Position numbers and translations under genes: made by a program. From Mycobacteroides abscessus ATCC 19977 (GTDB lineage: Bacteria; Actinomycetota; Actinomycetes; Mycobacteriales; Mycobacteriaceae), in NCBI RefSeq assembly GCF_000069185.1, contig NC_010397.1:2480001-2544000 (forward strand): a stretch of 64,000 nt of DNA, given 5' to 3'. The notes under the pieces were generated by a model. It saw only the letters and a program-made list of their open reading frames with translations, ran no database searches and was not told where the DNA came from. This document shows positions 27,214 to 36,395 of the stretch, in pieces. Position 1 is the first letter of the stretch. Each line of letters opens with the position of its first letter.

Positions 27214-28530
27214 GCAGGAGATCTGTACCCGCTGTGCGGCGGCACAGAGGTCCTGGGCTGCGCCCTCCCGATCATCATCGGTCACATCGTCATGCCCGCC
27301 TATCCCGGTCGGGGTATCGGCGGTGGGCCGCTTGGGCCCGCTGGGCTTCTTGGCGTCGGCAGGCGGTATCGCGTCTTCGAACCATCCGGTGACACCGGTA
27401 TACGGCCCGTGCTTGGCCATGACCGTGCGCGGATCAAACGCGTCCCATTGCGCGGCGTCGCCGCCATAGAGACGATCAATGGTCTGCTGTTTGGTTCCAG
27501 CGGTGGGGCCGTGGTCGCCCGCGATATCGACGAAGGTGGAGAACAGGTCAGGATGCATAACCGTCAGATCCACAGCGCAGGTGCCACCCATCGACCAGCC
27601 CACGACGGCCCAGTTGGCCGGGTCAGGTGAACTGTCGAACTCCGAGACCACGTAGGGCCGCACATCTTCGGTGAGGTGACTGGCGGCGTTTCCGCGTGGG
27701 CCGTTGACGCATTCGGTGTCGTTGTTGAAGCTGCCCGCGACGTCCACGAAGACGAATATCGGTGCCTGCCCGGCATGCGATGCGGCGTAGTCGTCGATCA
27801 TCTTCGTGGCATTGCCGGTACGTACCCAGTCGGCCGGAGTATTGAATTCCCCGGCGATCATCATCACCACCGGCAGCCGGGGCGGGGTTTCGCCGGCAAA
27901 CCAGGCAGGCGGCAGGTAGACGTATTCGCCGCGGTGTTTGAACCCGCTGGCATCGGCGGGGATGTCCACCGGGACCAGCTTGCCGGTTGCCGGAGTCGAA
28001 TTACGCAGGCCCGCAAGGTCGCTCATATCTACCTCGTTGGGCAGTGGCCCCGCTGAGATCGCGCCCCAGGCCGCTTGCACGGTGGGGTAGTAGCCCACCC
28101 AGGTGTTGAGGGCGACCAGTGCTGCGAGCAATGTCAGCGGAATGGCCAGCAGTGATACGCCTCGGCGCCACCACCGCGCACTCCGGAAGCCGACGGCGGC
28201 GACCGCCACCGATGTGGCGAAGACACCGATCCACAACCACAGCCGGAAGGGTGCCGGATCCGAGGCCAACCCCTCGGAGTTCATGTACATCCACGCCGCT
28301 AGGGCGCCCAGGGCACCGAAGGCTACGCTCACGGGCACCCAGAGCAGCCGCCACCGGCGGCTGCGCCACCCGATGACCACCAGCAAGACCACCACCGCCA
28401 GCACCTGAACGGCAATCGGAAACCAGCCGCCGAGGGCTGAAACCCCGTGGCTGTACTGGTGGAAGTCGTTGGCGGGCAGTTGTGGGATAGGAGTCGGCGC
28501 CGGAGGAGGCGTCGGCGTAGTCGGTGGCAC
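27103..28530 (-). CDS. Membrane-anchored esterase-family alpha/beta hydrolase
   Basis: 475 residues. A Pro-rich start, then about four membrane helices (to residue about 150), then an extracytoplasmic alpha/beta hydrolase domain. The nucleophile elbow GWSMGG is near residue 315. The fold resembles the esterase D/mycolyltransferase group, for example LPVVMMIAGEFNTPADW and FVDVAGSFNNDTECVNG. Substrate unknown; a cell-envelope ester is possible. GTG start, divergent from 28570. Its TAG shares a CTAG palindrome with the normal uppP stop. Confidence 0.82.
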   Translation of the reverse strand: MPPTTPTPPPAPTPIPQLPANDFHQYSHGVSALGGWFPIAVQVLAVVVLLVVIGWRSRRWRLLWVPVSVAFGALGALAAWMYMNSEGLASDPAPFRLWLWIGVFATSVAVAAVGFRSARWWRRGVSLLAIPLTLLAALVALNTWVGYYPTVQAAWGAISAGPLPNEVDMSDLAGLRNSTPATGKLVPVDIPADASGFKHRGEYVYLPPAWFAGETPPRLPVVMMIAGEFNTPADWVRTGNATKMIDDYAASHAGQAPIFVFVDVAGSFNNDTECVNGPRGNAASHLTEDVRPYVVSEFDSSPDPANWAVVGWSMGGTCAVDLTVMHPDLFSTFVDIAGDHGPTAGTKQQTIDRLYGGDAAQWDAFDPRTVMAKHGPYTGVTGWFEDAIPPADAKKPSGPKRPTADTPTGIGGHDDVTDDDREGAAQDLCAAAQRVQISCSIHQMISGHTWQFASRTFSDALPWLAAQIRTPGATG

Positions 28531-28569
28531 GCTGACATTGTGCTGACGTTTCCTGGGAGGAAGCTGGAC

Positions 28570-29115
28570 ATGACCCAGAGTTATCTGTCGGATGAGACGA
28601 TCGCGACGATGTCCGCCGACGCGCGCCGAGACTTGATCCAGCGGCTGGAGCGCCCGCTCAGCGAGGTGGCGCCGCCCTATCTGGCCAGGTTTCGCGCCCT
28701 ACGGCTGGGGTTGATGATCGGCGGCTCGATCGCGCTGATCCCGTGGATCACCTATCTTGCGTTCACGCTGCCCGAAAACTATGTGGCACAGCGCTGGACG
28801 GCGACATGGGTGGGCTTCGACATGCTGGTGGTGACCTTCATGATCGCCACCGCGGCGCTGGCTCTACTGAGGCGTCAACTGCTCGTGTTGACCGCGTTCA
28901 CCACCGGAGTGCTGCTGATCTGCGACGCCTGGTTCGACGTGATGACCGCCGGCCCGGCGGAAGTGCGATGGGCGATCCTGACGGCAGTTGCGGCAGAGCT
29001 TCCGGTCGCGGTGGTGATGATTCGGGGCGCTTTGCTGATCACACGTTTGACGATGACGCGTCTTCTGGTGATCGATCCTGGTATGCGGCTCTGGCGGGTA
29101 CCGCTGCTGCCGTGA
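28570..29115 (+). CDS. Hypothetical four-helix membrane protein
   Basis: 181 residues. The ATG at 28570 is preceded by GGGAGGAAG. A soluble N-terminal 50 residues is followed by four hydrophobic segments, including LMIGGSIALIPWITYLAF and TAFTTGVLLICDAWFDVM. No enzyme motif seen and no family recognised with certainty. Divergent from the esterase gene, 39 nt between starts. Confidence 0.72.
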   Translation: MTQSYLSDETIATMSADARRDLIQRLERPLSEVAPPYLARFRALRLGLMIGGSIALIPWITYLAFTLPENYVAQRWTATWVGFDMLVVTFMIATAALALLRRQLLVLTAFTTGVLLICDAWFDVMTAGPAEVRWAILTAVAAELPVAVVMIRGALLITRLTMTRLLVIDPGMRLWRVPLLP

Positions 29116-29119
29116 TGGT

Positions 29120-29683
29120 CTACCAGCAGTGCGCAAATCCGTCGCAGTACTGCGGGAAACGTTCGACGGGTACATCGAGCGGCTTCACGAATTGCAGGCT
29201 GAAGGGCTTCTTCGTCATCCCGGGCTGACCCCCGCACACCGCGCTGTGGATCGTGGTGTGCGTGCCCGCGAGGGTTTCGTCGTTGAAGACGTACTTCTCC
29301 TGGGTGGGGGCATAGCTACCGTCCGGGCAGGTCATTCCCTGGGGGCGGGCATGCAAAAACGTCCACTGGTCATCAACCAGCCTGGCCGGAGTGGAGAAGT
29401 TCTGAAGCCTGTCGCTGTGCTTGACGATGTCCGGTGTCGCGCTGGTGACGGTGAGGGTGCAGCCGTCGGCCTGGATGGTGGGGTCGGTGTAGTCCGATTG
29501 GACACGGGTACCGGAGGCCTGCACGCATACCGCCGATATCGTCCAGGTGACCTCGCCGGCCCCGTCCTCGATCATCCGATACGTGCCATCGGCCGGGGGT
29601 GCCACCGCAGCCGCCGGTCCGGCGAAGCCAACCCCCATCGCGGTCGCGAAGACGGGAGCCATCAGCAGGGAAGTTGTGCGCAC
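29120..29683 (-). CDS. Hypothetical secreted protein
   Basis: 187 residues. A cleavable signal peptide ends near GPAAAVA. The mature protein has an early block GTYRMIEDGAGEVTWTISAVC and about six Cys, ending FPQYCDGFAHCW. Such Cys-containing beta-rich exported proteins are common in mycobacteria and none has a known function that can be applied here. It converges on 28570-29115, leaving only 4 nt. Confidence 0.7.
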   Translation of the reverse strand: MRTTSLLMAPVFATAMGVGFAGPAAAVAPPADGTYRMIEDGAGEVTWTISAVCVQASGTRVQSDYTDPTIQADGCTLTVTSATPDIVKHSDRLQNFSTPARLVDDQWTFLHARPQGMTCPDGSYAPTQEKYVFNDETLAGTHTTIHSAVCGGQPGMTKKPFSLQFVKPLDVPVERFPQYCDGFAHCW

Positions 29684-29726
29684 GGCATCAAGTATCGCAA
29701 TGTGGTCGCCGGCTCAGGGCGCAACC

Positions 29727-30506
29727 TCAGTCATTAGACGCGGCGTTCAATAGGGCCACAACGAGATCGGCGACGGCGGTCATACCGTCCTCGTTGGGGT
29801 GCAGCGGCGCCGGACGCCAGGGCCAGGGGATGGCGGGCCGCGTCGTCCAGGGCCGCGCCGACCACGCGTGATGATCCGCGCTGGCCGTGGACGCGTGAAC
29901 GATTTCGCAGCCAGCGGCCTGCGCGGCCTCCGCGGTGGCCGCCGCCAGTGCCGCGGCGATGCGATGCCCCGTGGTGCTCTGCTGCAGGGTGTACGGAGGG
30001 GCGGGCTGGCCCTCGGGTGGCAACAACGAGAGGTAGTCGACGAAGATCACCCGGGCCCGCGGGGACCGGTCCCGCACCTGCTCACCCACCGCGCGCAGTG
30101 ACTTCCCGATGACGGCGCACGCTTCCTTGCGCTTGTTCGGGTCCAGCAGCGCGTCCAGCGCACGACCGACGACGGGCAGGGCGTGCAGGATGCGCGGTAG
30201 CGAGGCGGCAACCAGAAACGGTACGTACCCGACGTCGTTGCCGCCGACGGTCACCGTGACCAGCTCCTCGGTGCCATCGAGCGCGTCGATCTGAGGGGGG
30301 TCGTTGTTGTGCGAGTCGGTCAGGATATGTGCCGTGGTCGCCCCGGAATAGGTGACGTCGACGAGCTGGTAGCCCTGACGCTCGGCGATCTGATGCGGGT
30401 AATTGCGCGCCGACCGCCCTGCCAGGCGTGGTGATCCCTGCGCGCGGGGCATGATCCCTGGCCCCGCCGCCATCGAACTTCCCAATGCCACATAGCGTCC
30501 CGCCAT
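29727..30506 (-). CDS. SGNH/GDSL-type hydrolase
   Basis: 259 residues. Block I is ALGSSMAAGPG with the likely nucleophile Ser10 or Ser11. Block III is VTVGGNDVGYVPF (GGND at 88-91). The C-terminal block V is LHPNEDGM with the catalytic His. No signal peptide. It is probably an esterase or lipase of unknown substrate. It begins 9 nt after the HAD gene on the same strand, so the two are likely co-transcribed. Confidence 0.85.
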   Translation of the reverse strand: MAGRYVALGSSMAAGPGIMPRAQGSPRLAGRSARNYPHQIAERQGYQLVDVTYSGATTAHILTDSHNNDPPQIDALDGTEELVTVTVGGNDVGYVPFLVAASLPRILHALPVVGRALDALLDPNKRKEACAVIGKSLRAVGEQVRDRSPRARVIFVDYLSLLPPEGQPAPPYTLQQSTTGHRIAAALAAATAEAAQAAGCEIVHASTASADHHAWSARPWTTRPAIPWPWRPAPLHPNEDGMTAVADLVVALLNAASND

Positions 30507-30515
30507 ATGCCAACC

Positions 30516-31289
30516 TTATGGTCGAGCCAGCCCGGCAAGCCGGCGCAGCGATGGCCTCATTCCCCGTGGGCGCGGATCCTCCAGCCGTAAGACGGGCCAA
30601 CCCTGCTCGGCAGCCATCACCGCCAGCCTGCCGCGCGGATTGACGGGGCGAGGTTCGCCGACAAGGGCCATCAGGTCTATGTCCTCCTCGCCATCGGCGT
30701 AGAAATAACTGCGCTGCAGGTCAACGCCGTTGGTTTCACAAAAACTTCGTACCACAGAGGCCTTGTTGCGTCCCCACACGATGGGCTTGCGGATGTCGCC
30801 GGTGAGCAGTCCGCGATTGTCGACATCGAAGTGGTTGCACAGCACATGGGTTATCCCGAGGTGACGTGCCACCGGCTCTGCGTGGATGGTCAGCGCCGAG
30901 GAGCTCAATACCACGGTGTGGCCCTGATTCTGATGTGCGCTGACCCGCTCGCGCATCTGCGGATAGATCATTGCGGCGTTGTGCTGGTGGAAGATTCGTT
31001 CACCCACCGCTTCGAGTTCCGCCAGCGAGTCGCCGCGCAGGTATCCGGCGGCCCGCACCACCAAACGCTCGAACTCCATGCGGCCCAGCTTGTACCGGAA
31101 AGTGGCCTCCAGTACGCCGAGTACCTCGCCTACGCTGGCCTGGCGCCGGCGCATCCGGTCACGAGCATGTGCCGTGGGTGTGAAGCCGGCCACGAGCGTG
31201 CCGTCCAGGTCGAAGAACGCTCCAACCTCTGATCCCACGGGGCTCAGTGCTATGTCGGCCACCGGATGAGGCGTCGAGTTGGCCGTCAT
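30516..31289 (-). CDS. HAD-IB family phosphatase (SerB-like)
   Basis: 257 residues. Motif I is FFDLDGTLV (Asp27 and Asp29), motif II is TVVLSSSALTIHAEPVARHLG, and motif IV is YFYADGEEDIDLMALVG. The cap helices after motif I match HAD-IB proteins related to phosphoserine phosphatase, which in actinobacteria often act on sugar or lipid phosphates. Upstream of the SGNH hydrolase and divergent from the FAD oxidoreductase. Confidence 0.88.
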   Translation of the reverse strand: MTANSTPHPVADIALSPVGSEVGAFFDLDGTLVAGFTPTAHARDRMRRRQASVGEVLGVLEATFRYKLGRMEFERLVVRAAGYLRGDSLAELEAVGERIFHQHNAAMIYPQMRERVSAHQNQGHTVVLSSSALTIHAEPVARHLGITHVLCNHFDVDNRGLLTGDIRKPIVWGRNKASVVRSFCETNGVDLQRSYFYADGEEDIDLMALVGEPRPVNPRGRLAVMAAEQGWPVLRLEDPRPRGMRPSLRRLAGLARP

Positions 31290-31346
31290 TCCGTCAATCT
31301 ACCGTTGCACGGCACACTCACCGGCTGCAGGCGACAAGATGAGGCC

Positions 31347-32846
31347 ATGGACCCGCAATCGCGTCCCGCGTTGATGACCAGGCGCACGGTGCTGTCCGCC
31401 GGAGCGATGTTGGCACTCGGCTCGACTTCGCTCATCGGATGCTCGCCGGTTCTTCCCAACGAAATACCGGCTGGTGTCCGGTGGGAAGACCTGCGCCGCA
31501 GCCTATCCGGAGCCTTGGTGGTGCGTGGTGACGCCGCCATGGACGAGTCCGGCCGGGCCTTCAATCCTCTCTTCGATGTGAATCATCCCGGTGCGGTGGC
31601 CTTCTGCGCGTCCGATCAGGATGTGGCACGGTGTGTGGAGTTCGCAACGAGCGCCCGTCTTCCGATAGCGGCGCGTGGTGGTGGGCACAGCTACGCCGCG
31701 TACTGCATTCCTAACGATGGGCTGGTGGTCGATCTCGCGCGCATGGCGGCGGTGTCGGTTACCGGAACGCGGGCGGTGGTCGGAGCGGGAGCCCGGCTTA
31801 TCGATGTCTATGCGGGTATTGCAGGGGCGGGCCGCATGCTGGCCGGCGGTTCCTGCCCGACCGTCGGTATCGCCGGACTGACCCTGGGTGGCGGGGTGGG
31901 GGTTCTCACCCGCAGGTTCGGCCTTACCTGTGACCAGCTGATCTCGGCCCGGGTGGTAACCGCCGACGGCAAGATCCGGGTGGTATCCGCGGACACCGAG
32001 TCCGACCTGTTCTGGGCGATACGCGGGGTAGGCGGCGGAAACTTTTGTATCGCAACGGAGCTGGCGTTCGAAACGGCCGCATCCACCGACCTGACGGTGT
32101 TCACCCTCGACTACGCGGCGGGGGAGATGGCCCCCATCGTGCATCGATGGCTCACCTTCATGGCCGGGGCGCCGGACGAACTGTGGACAACTTTGCATGC
32201 GATCGGTGGCGCCATCCCACAATGCCGGATCGTGGGATGTGTTGCACAGGGCGTCAATTCGCAGGACGTGATCGAGAGCCTGCGCGGCGGGATCGGCGTA
32301 CGCGCCGCCGACTCTTTCATTGCCGAGATGACCTTCCTCGACGCGATGAAATTCATGGGCGGATGTACCACGCTGACCGTGGCCCAGTGTCACCCATCAT
32401 GGACCGGCCCGGGATCGGGGCAGCTCAAGCGTGAGGCCTTCGTGGCGTCCTCGAGGATGGTTCCGCATCCCGATGTCGATACCGCCCGCATCGAGACGCT
32501 CCTGGCGGGCAAGCCCGGGCTCACGTTTATTTTCGACAGCCTGGGCGGGGCGGTGCGCCGAATTTCCCCGGATGCCACAGCTTTTCCTCATCGACAGGCC
32601 GCCGCCTGTATTCAGATATACCACGGCGTCGGTGCGGACCCCGCGGTGGCACACGAGCGCGTAAGCCAGGCACGGGACGGGCTCGGGGACATTTGTGGTC
32701 CTGCTGCGTATGTGAACTACATCGACCCCGGTATGCCTGATTGGGCGACCGCGTACTACGGAGACAATCTGCCGCGTTTACGGGGAATCGCTGCTGCCTA
32801 CGATCCGAAAGGGATTTTCCGGTTTGCGCAGGCGGTTCGGCCGTAA
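31347..32846 (+). CDS. Tat-exported FAD-linked oxidase (berberine-bridge family)
   Basis: 499 residues. The N-terminus has twin Arg (TRRTVLSAG) followed by lipobox SLIGC (Cys32), so it should be a folded, Tat-exported lipoprotein. FAD-binding PCMH domain: RGGGHSYAAYC with His114, and GGSCPTVGIAGLTLGGGVG with Cys170, the two positions that bind FAD covalently in bicovalent enzymes. The C-terminal BBE motif is YVNYIDPGMPDWATAYYGDNLPRL. It probably oxidises a carbohydrate or alcohol outside the membrane. The ATG at 31347 is closely preceded by GAGG; ATG 31374 is an alternative start. Confidence 0.9.
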   Translation: MDPQSRPALMTRRTVLSAGAMLALGSTSLIGCSPVLPNEIPAGVRWEDLRRSLSGALVVRGDAAMDESGRAFNPLFDVNHPGAVAFCASDQDVARCVEFATSARLPIAARGGGHSYAAYCIPNDGLVVDLARMAAVSVTGTRAVVGAGARLIDVYAGIAGAGRMLAGGSCPTVGIAGLTLGGGVGVLTRRFGLTCDQLISARVVTADGKIRVVSADTESDLFWAIRGVGGGNFCIATELAFETAASTDLTVFTLDYAAGEMAPIVHRWLTFMAGAPDELWTTLHAIGGAIPQCRIVGCVAQGVNSQDVIESLRGGIGVRAADSFIAEMTFLDAMKFMGGCTTLTVAQCHPSWTGPGSGQLKREAFVASSRMVPHPDVDTARIETLLAGKPGLTFIFDSLGGAVRRISPDATAFPHRQAAACIQIYHGVGADPAVAHERVSQARDGLGDICGPAAYVNYIDPGMPDWATAYYGDNLPRLRGIAAAYDPKGIFRFAQAVRP

Positions 32847-32942
32847 CTGCGTCCGATCGCAGCGGTCAAAGTCCGGCGCCGGGGAGTCGGGTTCTCGAAC
32901 AACTACCGTCCTACCTCGTGCTCAAGGGCCTTGACAGGCCGA

Positions 32943-33404
32943 CTATGCGCCCGACTCTGCCAGCGCGGCGAGTCTGTCGACCGACGCTTGCAGCCGCTCC
33001 GATGTGGTGTTGCGCGCCCGGACCAGCCTCTTCTCATCGGTGAGATTCGTCCAGTCGTAGGTGTGTGTCACCTGGGTACGGTCGTCGTCAAGCGGCCGCA
33101 GCTCCCACCGCCAGAGATGGCCGGGTGGTCGCTTACCCACTTCGGACGGCAACCATGCGATCCGGCGTGCCTCCTCGAATTCGACGATGTGGTTTTCGCG
33201 ATCGGCGCCGGTGGTCAGGGTCATCACGAACACATCTCCCACCGCGTGCGCTCGTTGCCCGGCAGCAGCTTCGGCGAGGTTCTCGTTGCCGTCCCACTCA
33301 CGCTGCCGCGCCGGGTCGGCTATGAGCTCGAAAATCGCCGCCGCCGATGCCTGCACCTCGCGGCTGGCCGAGACCACTCGAACGTCATCAGTCATGGGTT
33401 CCAT
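32943..33404 (-). CDS. SRPBCC-family (START/polyketide-cyclase fold) protein
   Basis: 153 residues (150 from ATG 33395). Pattern EVQASAAAIFELIADPARQREWDGNE, then HLWRWELRPLDDDRTQVTHTYDW, is the SRPBCC ligand-binding fold. Ligand unknown. It starts 19 nt after the TetR gene on the same strand, so it may be part of that regulator's transcript. Confidence 0.85.
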   Translation of the reverse strand: MEPMTDDVRVVSASREVQASAAAIFELIADPARQREWDGNENLAEAAAGQRAHAVGDVFVMTLTTGADRENHIVEFEEARRIAWLPSEVGKRPPGHLWRWELRPLDDDRTQVTHTYDWTNLTDEKRLVRARNTTSERLQASVDRLAALAESGA

Positions 33405-33423
33405 CCAACCAGAGTGTGCGTGC

Positions 33424-34011
33424 CTAGCCGATCAATTGACGAGTCAGCCTGCGCGCTAGCGTGATGGGGACAACGGATTTGTCGATCTTTGAGCCGGTCA
33501 GCGCACCGTCGTAGAGCAACTGCACCTGCCGGGCGATGCTGTCCGGGCGTGCCAGCCCCGCCTCGCGCAACAGCGCGGCCACCGTTGCGCGGAACCACTC
33601 ACGATGGGTGCGCACCGGCTCCAGTTGCAGTCCCGGGAATTCGGTAGCGGCATTGGCATACAGACAGCCGCGGAAGTTCCGGGACTCAGCGGCAGTGGCG
33701 GCGAGGTCGAAGAACGTCAGGACCTTCGCGATGGGGTCCCGCTGAGCCGCCACCGCCGCATTCCACCGGTTGCGATCACGCTGATCCAATTCCTCGAGAT
33801 AGGCAACGACGAGTGCGTCCTTGGATCCGAAGCTGCTGTACAGACTCGCCTTGGCAACCCCCGCCTCGCGCAGTATCTGGTCTATCCCCACTGACCGAAT
33901 GCCCTGCGTTGCAAAGAGATCTGTGGCGGTTTGTAGAAGCCGATCGGCGGGGCCGAGCACACGGGCAGTCCGCGCGGAGTCTGCGGCCGTCGGCACGGTG
34001 GCTGAGCTCAT
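33424..34011 (-). CDS. TetR-family regulator of the DUF4242/ABC operon (predicted)
   Basis: 195 residues from the ATG at 34011; an upstream TTG/GTG reading would cross the operator. HTH: DRLLQTATDLFATQGIRSVGIDQILREAGVAKASLYSSFGSKDALV. The C-terminal core resembles regulators of small xenobiotics. A perfect 16-bp palindrome (34042-34057) lies 30 nt upstream, between this gene and the divergent operon at 34115, so repression of both directions with relief by a small ligand is likely. Confidence 0.9.
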   Translation of the reverse strand: MSSATVPTAADSARTARVLGPADRLLQTATDLFATQGIRSVGIDQILREAGVAKASLYSSFGSKDALVVAYLEELDQRDRNRWNAAVAAQRDPIAKVLTFFDLAATAAESRNFRGCLYANAATEFPGLQLEPVRTHREWFRATVAALLREAGLARPDSIARQVQLLYDGALTGSKIDKSVVPITLARRLTRQLIG

Positions 34012-34041
34012 GGCAGCAGGGTAACTCACCGCACGGTGATA

Positions 34042-34057
34042 GACAGACCGGTCTGTC
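34042..34057. promoter_or_regulatory. Probable TetR operator GACAGACCGGTCTGTC
   Basis: Perfect 16-bp palindrome in the space between the divergent TetR gene (34011) and the DUF4242-flavoenzyme-ABC operon (34115). Size, symmetry and site fit a TetR dimer operator overlapping both promoters. Confidence 0.78.
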
Positions 34058-34114
34058 CATGCAACTGTCACGTTGTCGCACATGAAGTCGTCCACCGAAG
34101 TTAGGAAGAGTGAC

Positions 34115-34645
34115 GTGACACTGCACCTCTATGAGATCTCCGTTGCCCCTGTCGATACGCCGGACGTCACCCAGCTCCTGAAGGAAATTGACGCACGTGT
34201 TCATCGAGACGGTGGCGAGCTGATCGAAGCGCAGGTGACAAGCGAGGCCCGCCGGATTTTCGTCATCGCTGAATTCGACGGCGAGATAGCGCCGTGGGAT
34301 TCGGATCCGGTTGGGGCCGAGCAGGTCTCGGGGCCGCACGCGGTGCGTCTGGTGGGCGCTGACCTCGACCAGCTGAAGTCTGCCCGCCCGGCGGCAGGGT
34401 ACTTGGTGGAATGGGATCTGCCCGCAGATCTCGATATGGAAACCTATCTGGCGCGTAAGAAGGCCAAGGCTCCCAAGTACGCCGACGTTCCAGAGGTGAG
34501 TTTTCTGCGTACGTATGTACGCGAGGACATGGATAAGTGCCTGTGCTTTTACGATGCTCCGGACGAAGAAGCGGTACTTCGCGCGCGGAAAGCCGTCGAC
34601 ACTCCCGTCGACAGACTGCACGGGCTCGGAGAAATCTCGCTGTGA
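34115..34645 (+). CDS. Tandem DUF4242-like protein
   Basis: 176 residues from the GTG at 34115, chosen because AGGAAG lies 6 nt upstream; TTG 34073 and ATG 34082 lack this. The C-terminal half (GYLVEWDLPADLDMETYLA to CFYDAPDEEAVLRARKA) matches the ferredoxin-like DUF4242 fold, some members of which bind nickel. The N-terminal half (LHLYEISVAPVDTPDVTQLL) looks like a diverged second copy. First gene of a five-gene operon; the stop overlaps the next start as GTGA. Function unknown. Confidence 0.75.
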   Translation: MTLHLYEISVAPVDTPDVTQLLKEIDARVHRDGGELIEAQVTSEARRIFVIAEFDGEIAPWDSDPVGAEQVSGPHAVRLVGADLDQLKSARPAAGYLVEWDLPADLDMETYLARKKAKAPKYADVPEVSFLRTYVREDMDKCLCFYDAPDEEAVLRARKAVDTPVDRLHGLGEISL

Positions 34646-35691
34646 CGGCAGCCATGGCCAGGGAAATCGACGACGAGTTGGAACGTGTCGTCGATGAGGT
34701 GGCCCGCCGCGCAGCCGCTCTCGACGCCGATCAGACCGACGTGCGGGTGGACATCGCGGCGCTGGGCGCACAGGGACTGTTTCATGCCGGTGGTGTCGGA
34801 ACGGACCTCGCGCCAATGGTGCGCACCATCGAACGCGTCGCTACCGGCAGCCTGGCCGTGGGCTTCTCGGCGTGGGCACATCGTATGGCCATTGAGTACG
34901 TGAGCCTTGCCGCGGCAGATTTTCGTGCGGAACACCTGGCAGAGTTGACCGGTGGGCACCGTCCCGGTGTGACCGCCATGGCGGCCGGCCTCAAACAGGC
35001 GGCGGGCCTGGGAGAGGTCCCGCTGCGTGCCACTAACCAGGGCGACGGGCTGTCCATCTCCGGCCCGATCCGGTGGGCCTCCAACGTGTTCCCGGATGCG
35101 CTGATGGTGGTGCCCGCCTGCGGGGCGGATGGCACCACCTATGTGGTGGCCATCGAAGTCTGTGCGAATGGAGTACGCATCCAGCGGCCCCCTGACCTGA
35201 TGGCGCTGACGGCCACGGCATCGACGTCGCTGCACTTGGACGACGTTCGTGTGCCCATGGAGCATGTGATCAGTACCGATCTGCAGGGGTTCGTGCGCCG
35301 AATCCGCCCGGCCTTTCTTCTGCTCCAGACCGCCTTTTGTTCCGGCGTCAGCGTGGCTGCTCTGGAGGGCGCGCGCGCCGCGCATGGCATCATCGCCGCA
35401 CAATTCAGCACCGAACTCGACGACATCACGCGGCGGAGTCACGCGTTGCGCGAACGCCTTTACACATTTGCGGCGGTGCCTTCGGCTCCGGATATCGCGG
35501 ATCTGCTGCGATTGCGGCTCGACGCCGCAGGGCTGGCCGGTGCGGCGTCACGGCTTGAGGTCACCCTGTCCGGCGGCGCCGGCTACGCATTGGGTACCCC
35601 GGCCAATCGGCGGTTCCGGGAGGCCGCCTTTCTCCCCATCCAATCACCTTCGGAAGGACAGTTGCGGTGGGAACTGAAGCAGTACGAATAG
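34642..35691 (+). CDS. Acyl-CoA-dehydrogenase-family flavoprotein (SfnB/DszC-like context)
   Basis: 349 residues from GTG 34642; ATG 34654 is possible. The layout is that of the ACAD superfamily: an N-terminal helical domain, a beta domain (GLSISGPIRWASNVFPDALMV, ending STSLHLDDVRVPMEHVI) and a C-terminal four-helix domain. The usual catalytic Glu region is not obvious. Together with a sulfonate-type ABC transporter this suggests an FMNH2-dependent monooxygenase of the SfnB/DszC kind rather than beta-oxidation; that is inference. It overlaps the next gene by 25 nt. Confidence 0.82.
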   Translation: MTAAMAREIDDELERVVDEVARRAAALDADQTDVRVDIAALGAQGLFHAGGVGTDLAPMVRTIERVATGSLAVGFSAWAHRMAIEYVSLAAADFRAEHLAELTGGHRPGVTAMAAGLKQAAGLGEVPLRATNQGDGLSISGPIRWASNVFPDALMVVPACGADGTTYVVAIEVCANGVRIQRPPDLMALTATASTSLHLDDVRVPMEHVISTDLQGFVRRIRPAFLLLQTAFCSGVSVAALEGARAAHGIIAAQFSTELDDITRRSHALRERLYTFAAVPSAPDIADLLRLRLDAAGLAGAASRLEVTLSGGAGYALGTPANRRFREAAFLPIQSPSEGQLRWELKQYE

Positions 35692-36395
35692 AAAAAGGCA
35701 CCAAGCATTTCGGGTCCTCGACGGCATTCCGTGAGGTTGACGTCCGGGTGGCCACGGGTGAGTTCCTGGCCATCTTGGGTCCCAGCGGAAGCGGAAAATC
35801 TACCTTGTTGCGGGTGCTGGCGGGATTGGAGGAGCTGAGCGCCGGGGCCGTGGTCTGGGCATCGGACGAAGGGCGGCCGCGAACCGGCGTCGTTTTCCAG
35901 GATGCTCTGCTGATGCCATGGCTGACCGTTGCGGAGAATATCGCGTTTGCCAAGCGGTTCGGGGCGCACCGCAGCGGCTTTGACGACGCTTATGTGGACA
36001 ACCTGGTCCGCCACTTTGGGCTCCAACAGCTCTCGGTGCGCTACCCGGACCAATTATCCGGTGGACAGGCCCAGCGTGTGGCGATCTTGCGTGCCGCGGC
36101 GACTCGTCCAGGTCTGTTGTTACTCGATGAGCCCTTCAGCGCGCTGGATCCCGTGACACGGGCGGACCTGCAGGCTTGGCTGCAGAATCTGGCCGATGAA
36201 TTGGCCGTGACAGTTGTCCTGGTGACCCACGATGTGGACGAGGCCTTGAACCTTGCGCACAGGGTGATACTCCTGGGAGATGACGGACGGATCCGTCAGG
36301 AGTGGGTGCTCGGAGATGAGGGAGCGGGGGACCGCGCTCAGATACGCGGGCAGATCCTTGCCCAGTATCAACCGATTGAGGCCGCAGCGCAGTGA
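35667..36395 (+). CDS. ABC transporter ATPase, nitrate/sulfonate/taurine type
   Basis: 242 residues. Walker A GPSGSGKS is near residues 38-45, Q-loop GVVFQDALLMPWLTV, signature LSGGQAQR, Walker B LLLLDEPFSALD, and H-loop VTHDVDEA. The Q-loop with LLMPWLTVAEN is typical of SsuB/TauB/NrtC. GTG start with GGAAGGA upstream, inside the end of the previous gene. Coupled to the binding protein by a 4-nt overlap. Confidence 0.92.
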   Translation: MGTEAVRIEKGTKHFGSSTAFREVDVRVATGEFLAILGPSGSGKSTLLRVLAGLEELSAGAVVWASDEGRPRTGVVFQDALLMPWLTVAENIAFAKRFGAHRSGFDDAYVDNLVRHFGLQQLSVRYPDQLSGGQAQRVAILRAAATRPGLLLLDEPFSALDPVTRADLQAWLQNLADELAVTVVLVTHDVDEALNLAHRVILLGDDGRIRQEWVLGDEGAGDRAQIRGQILAQYQPIEAAAQ

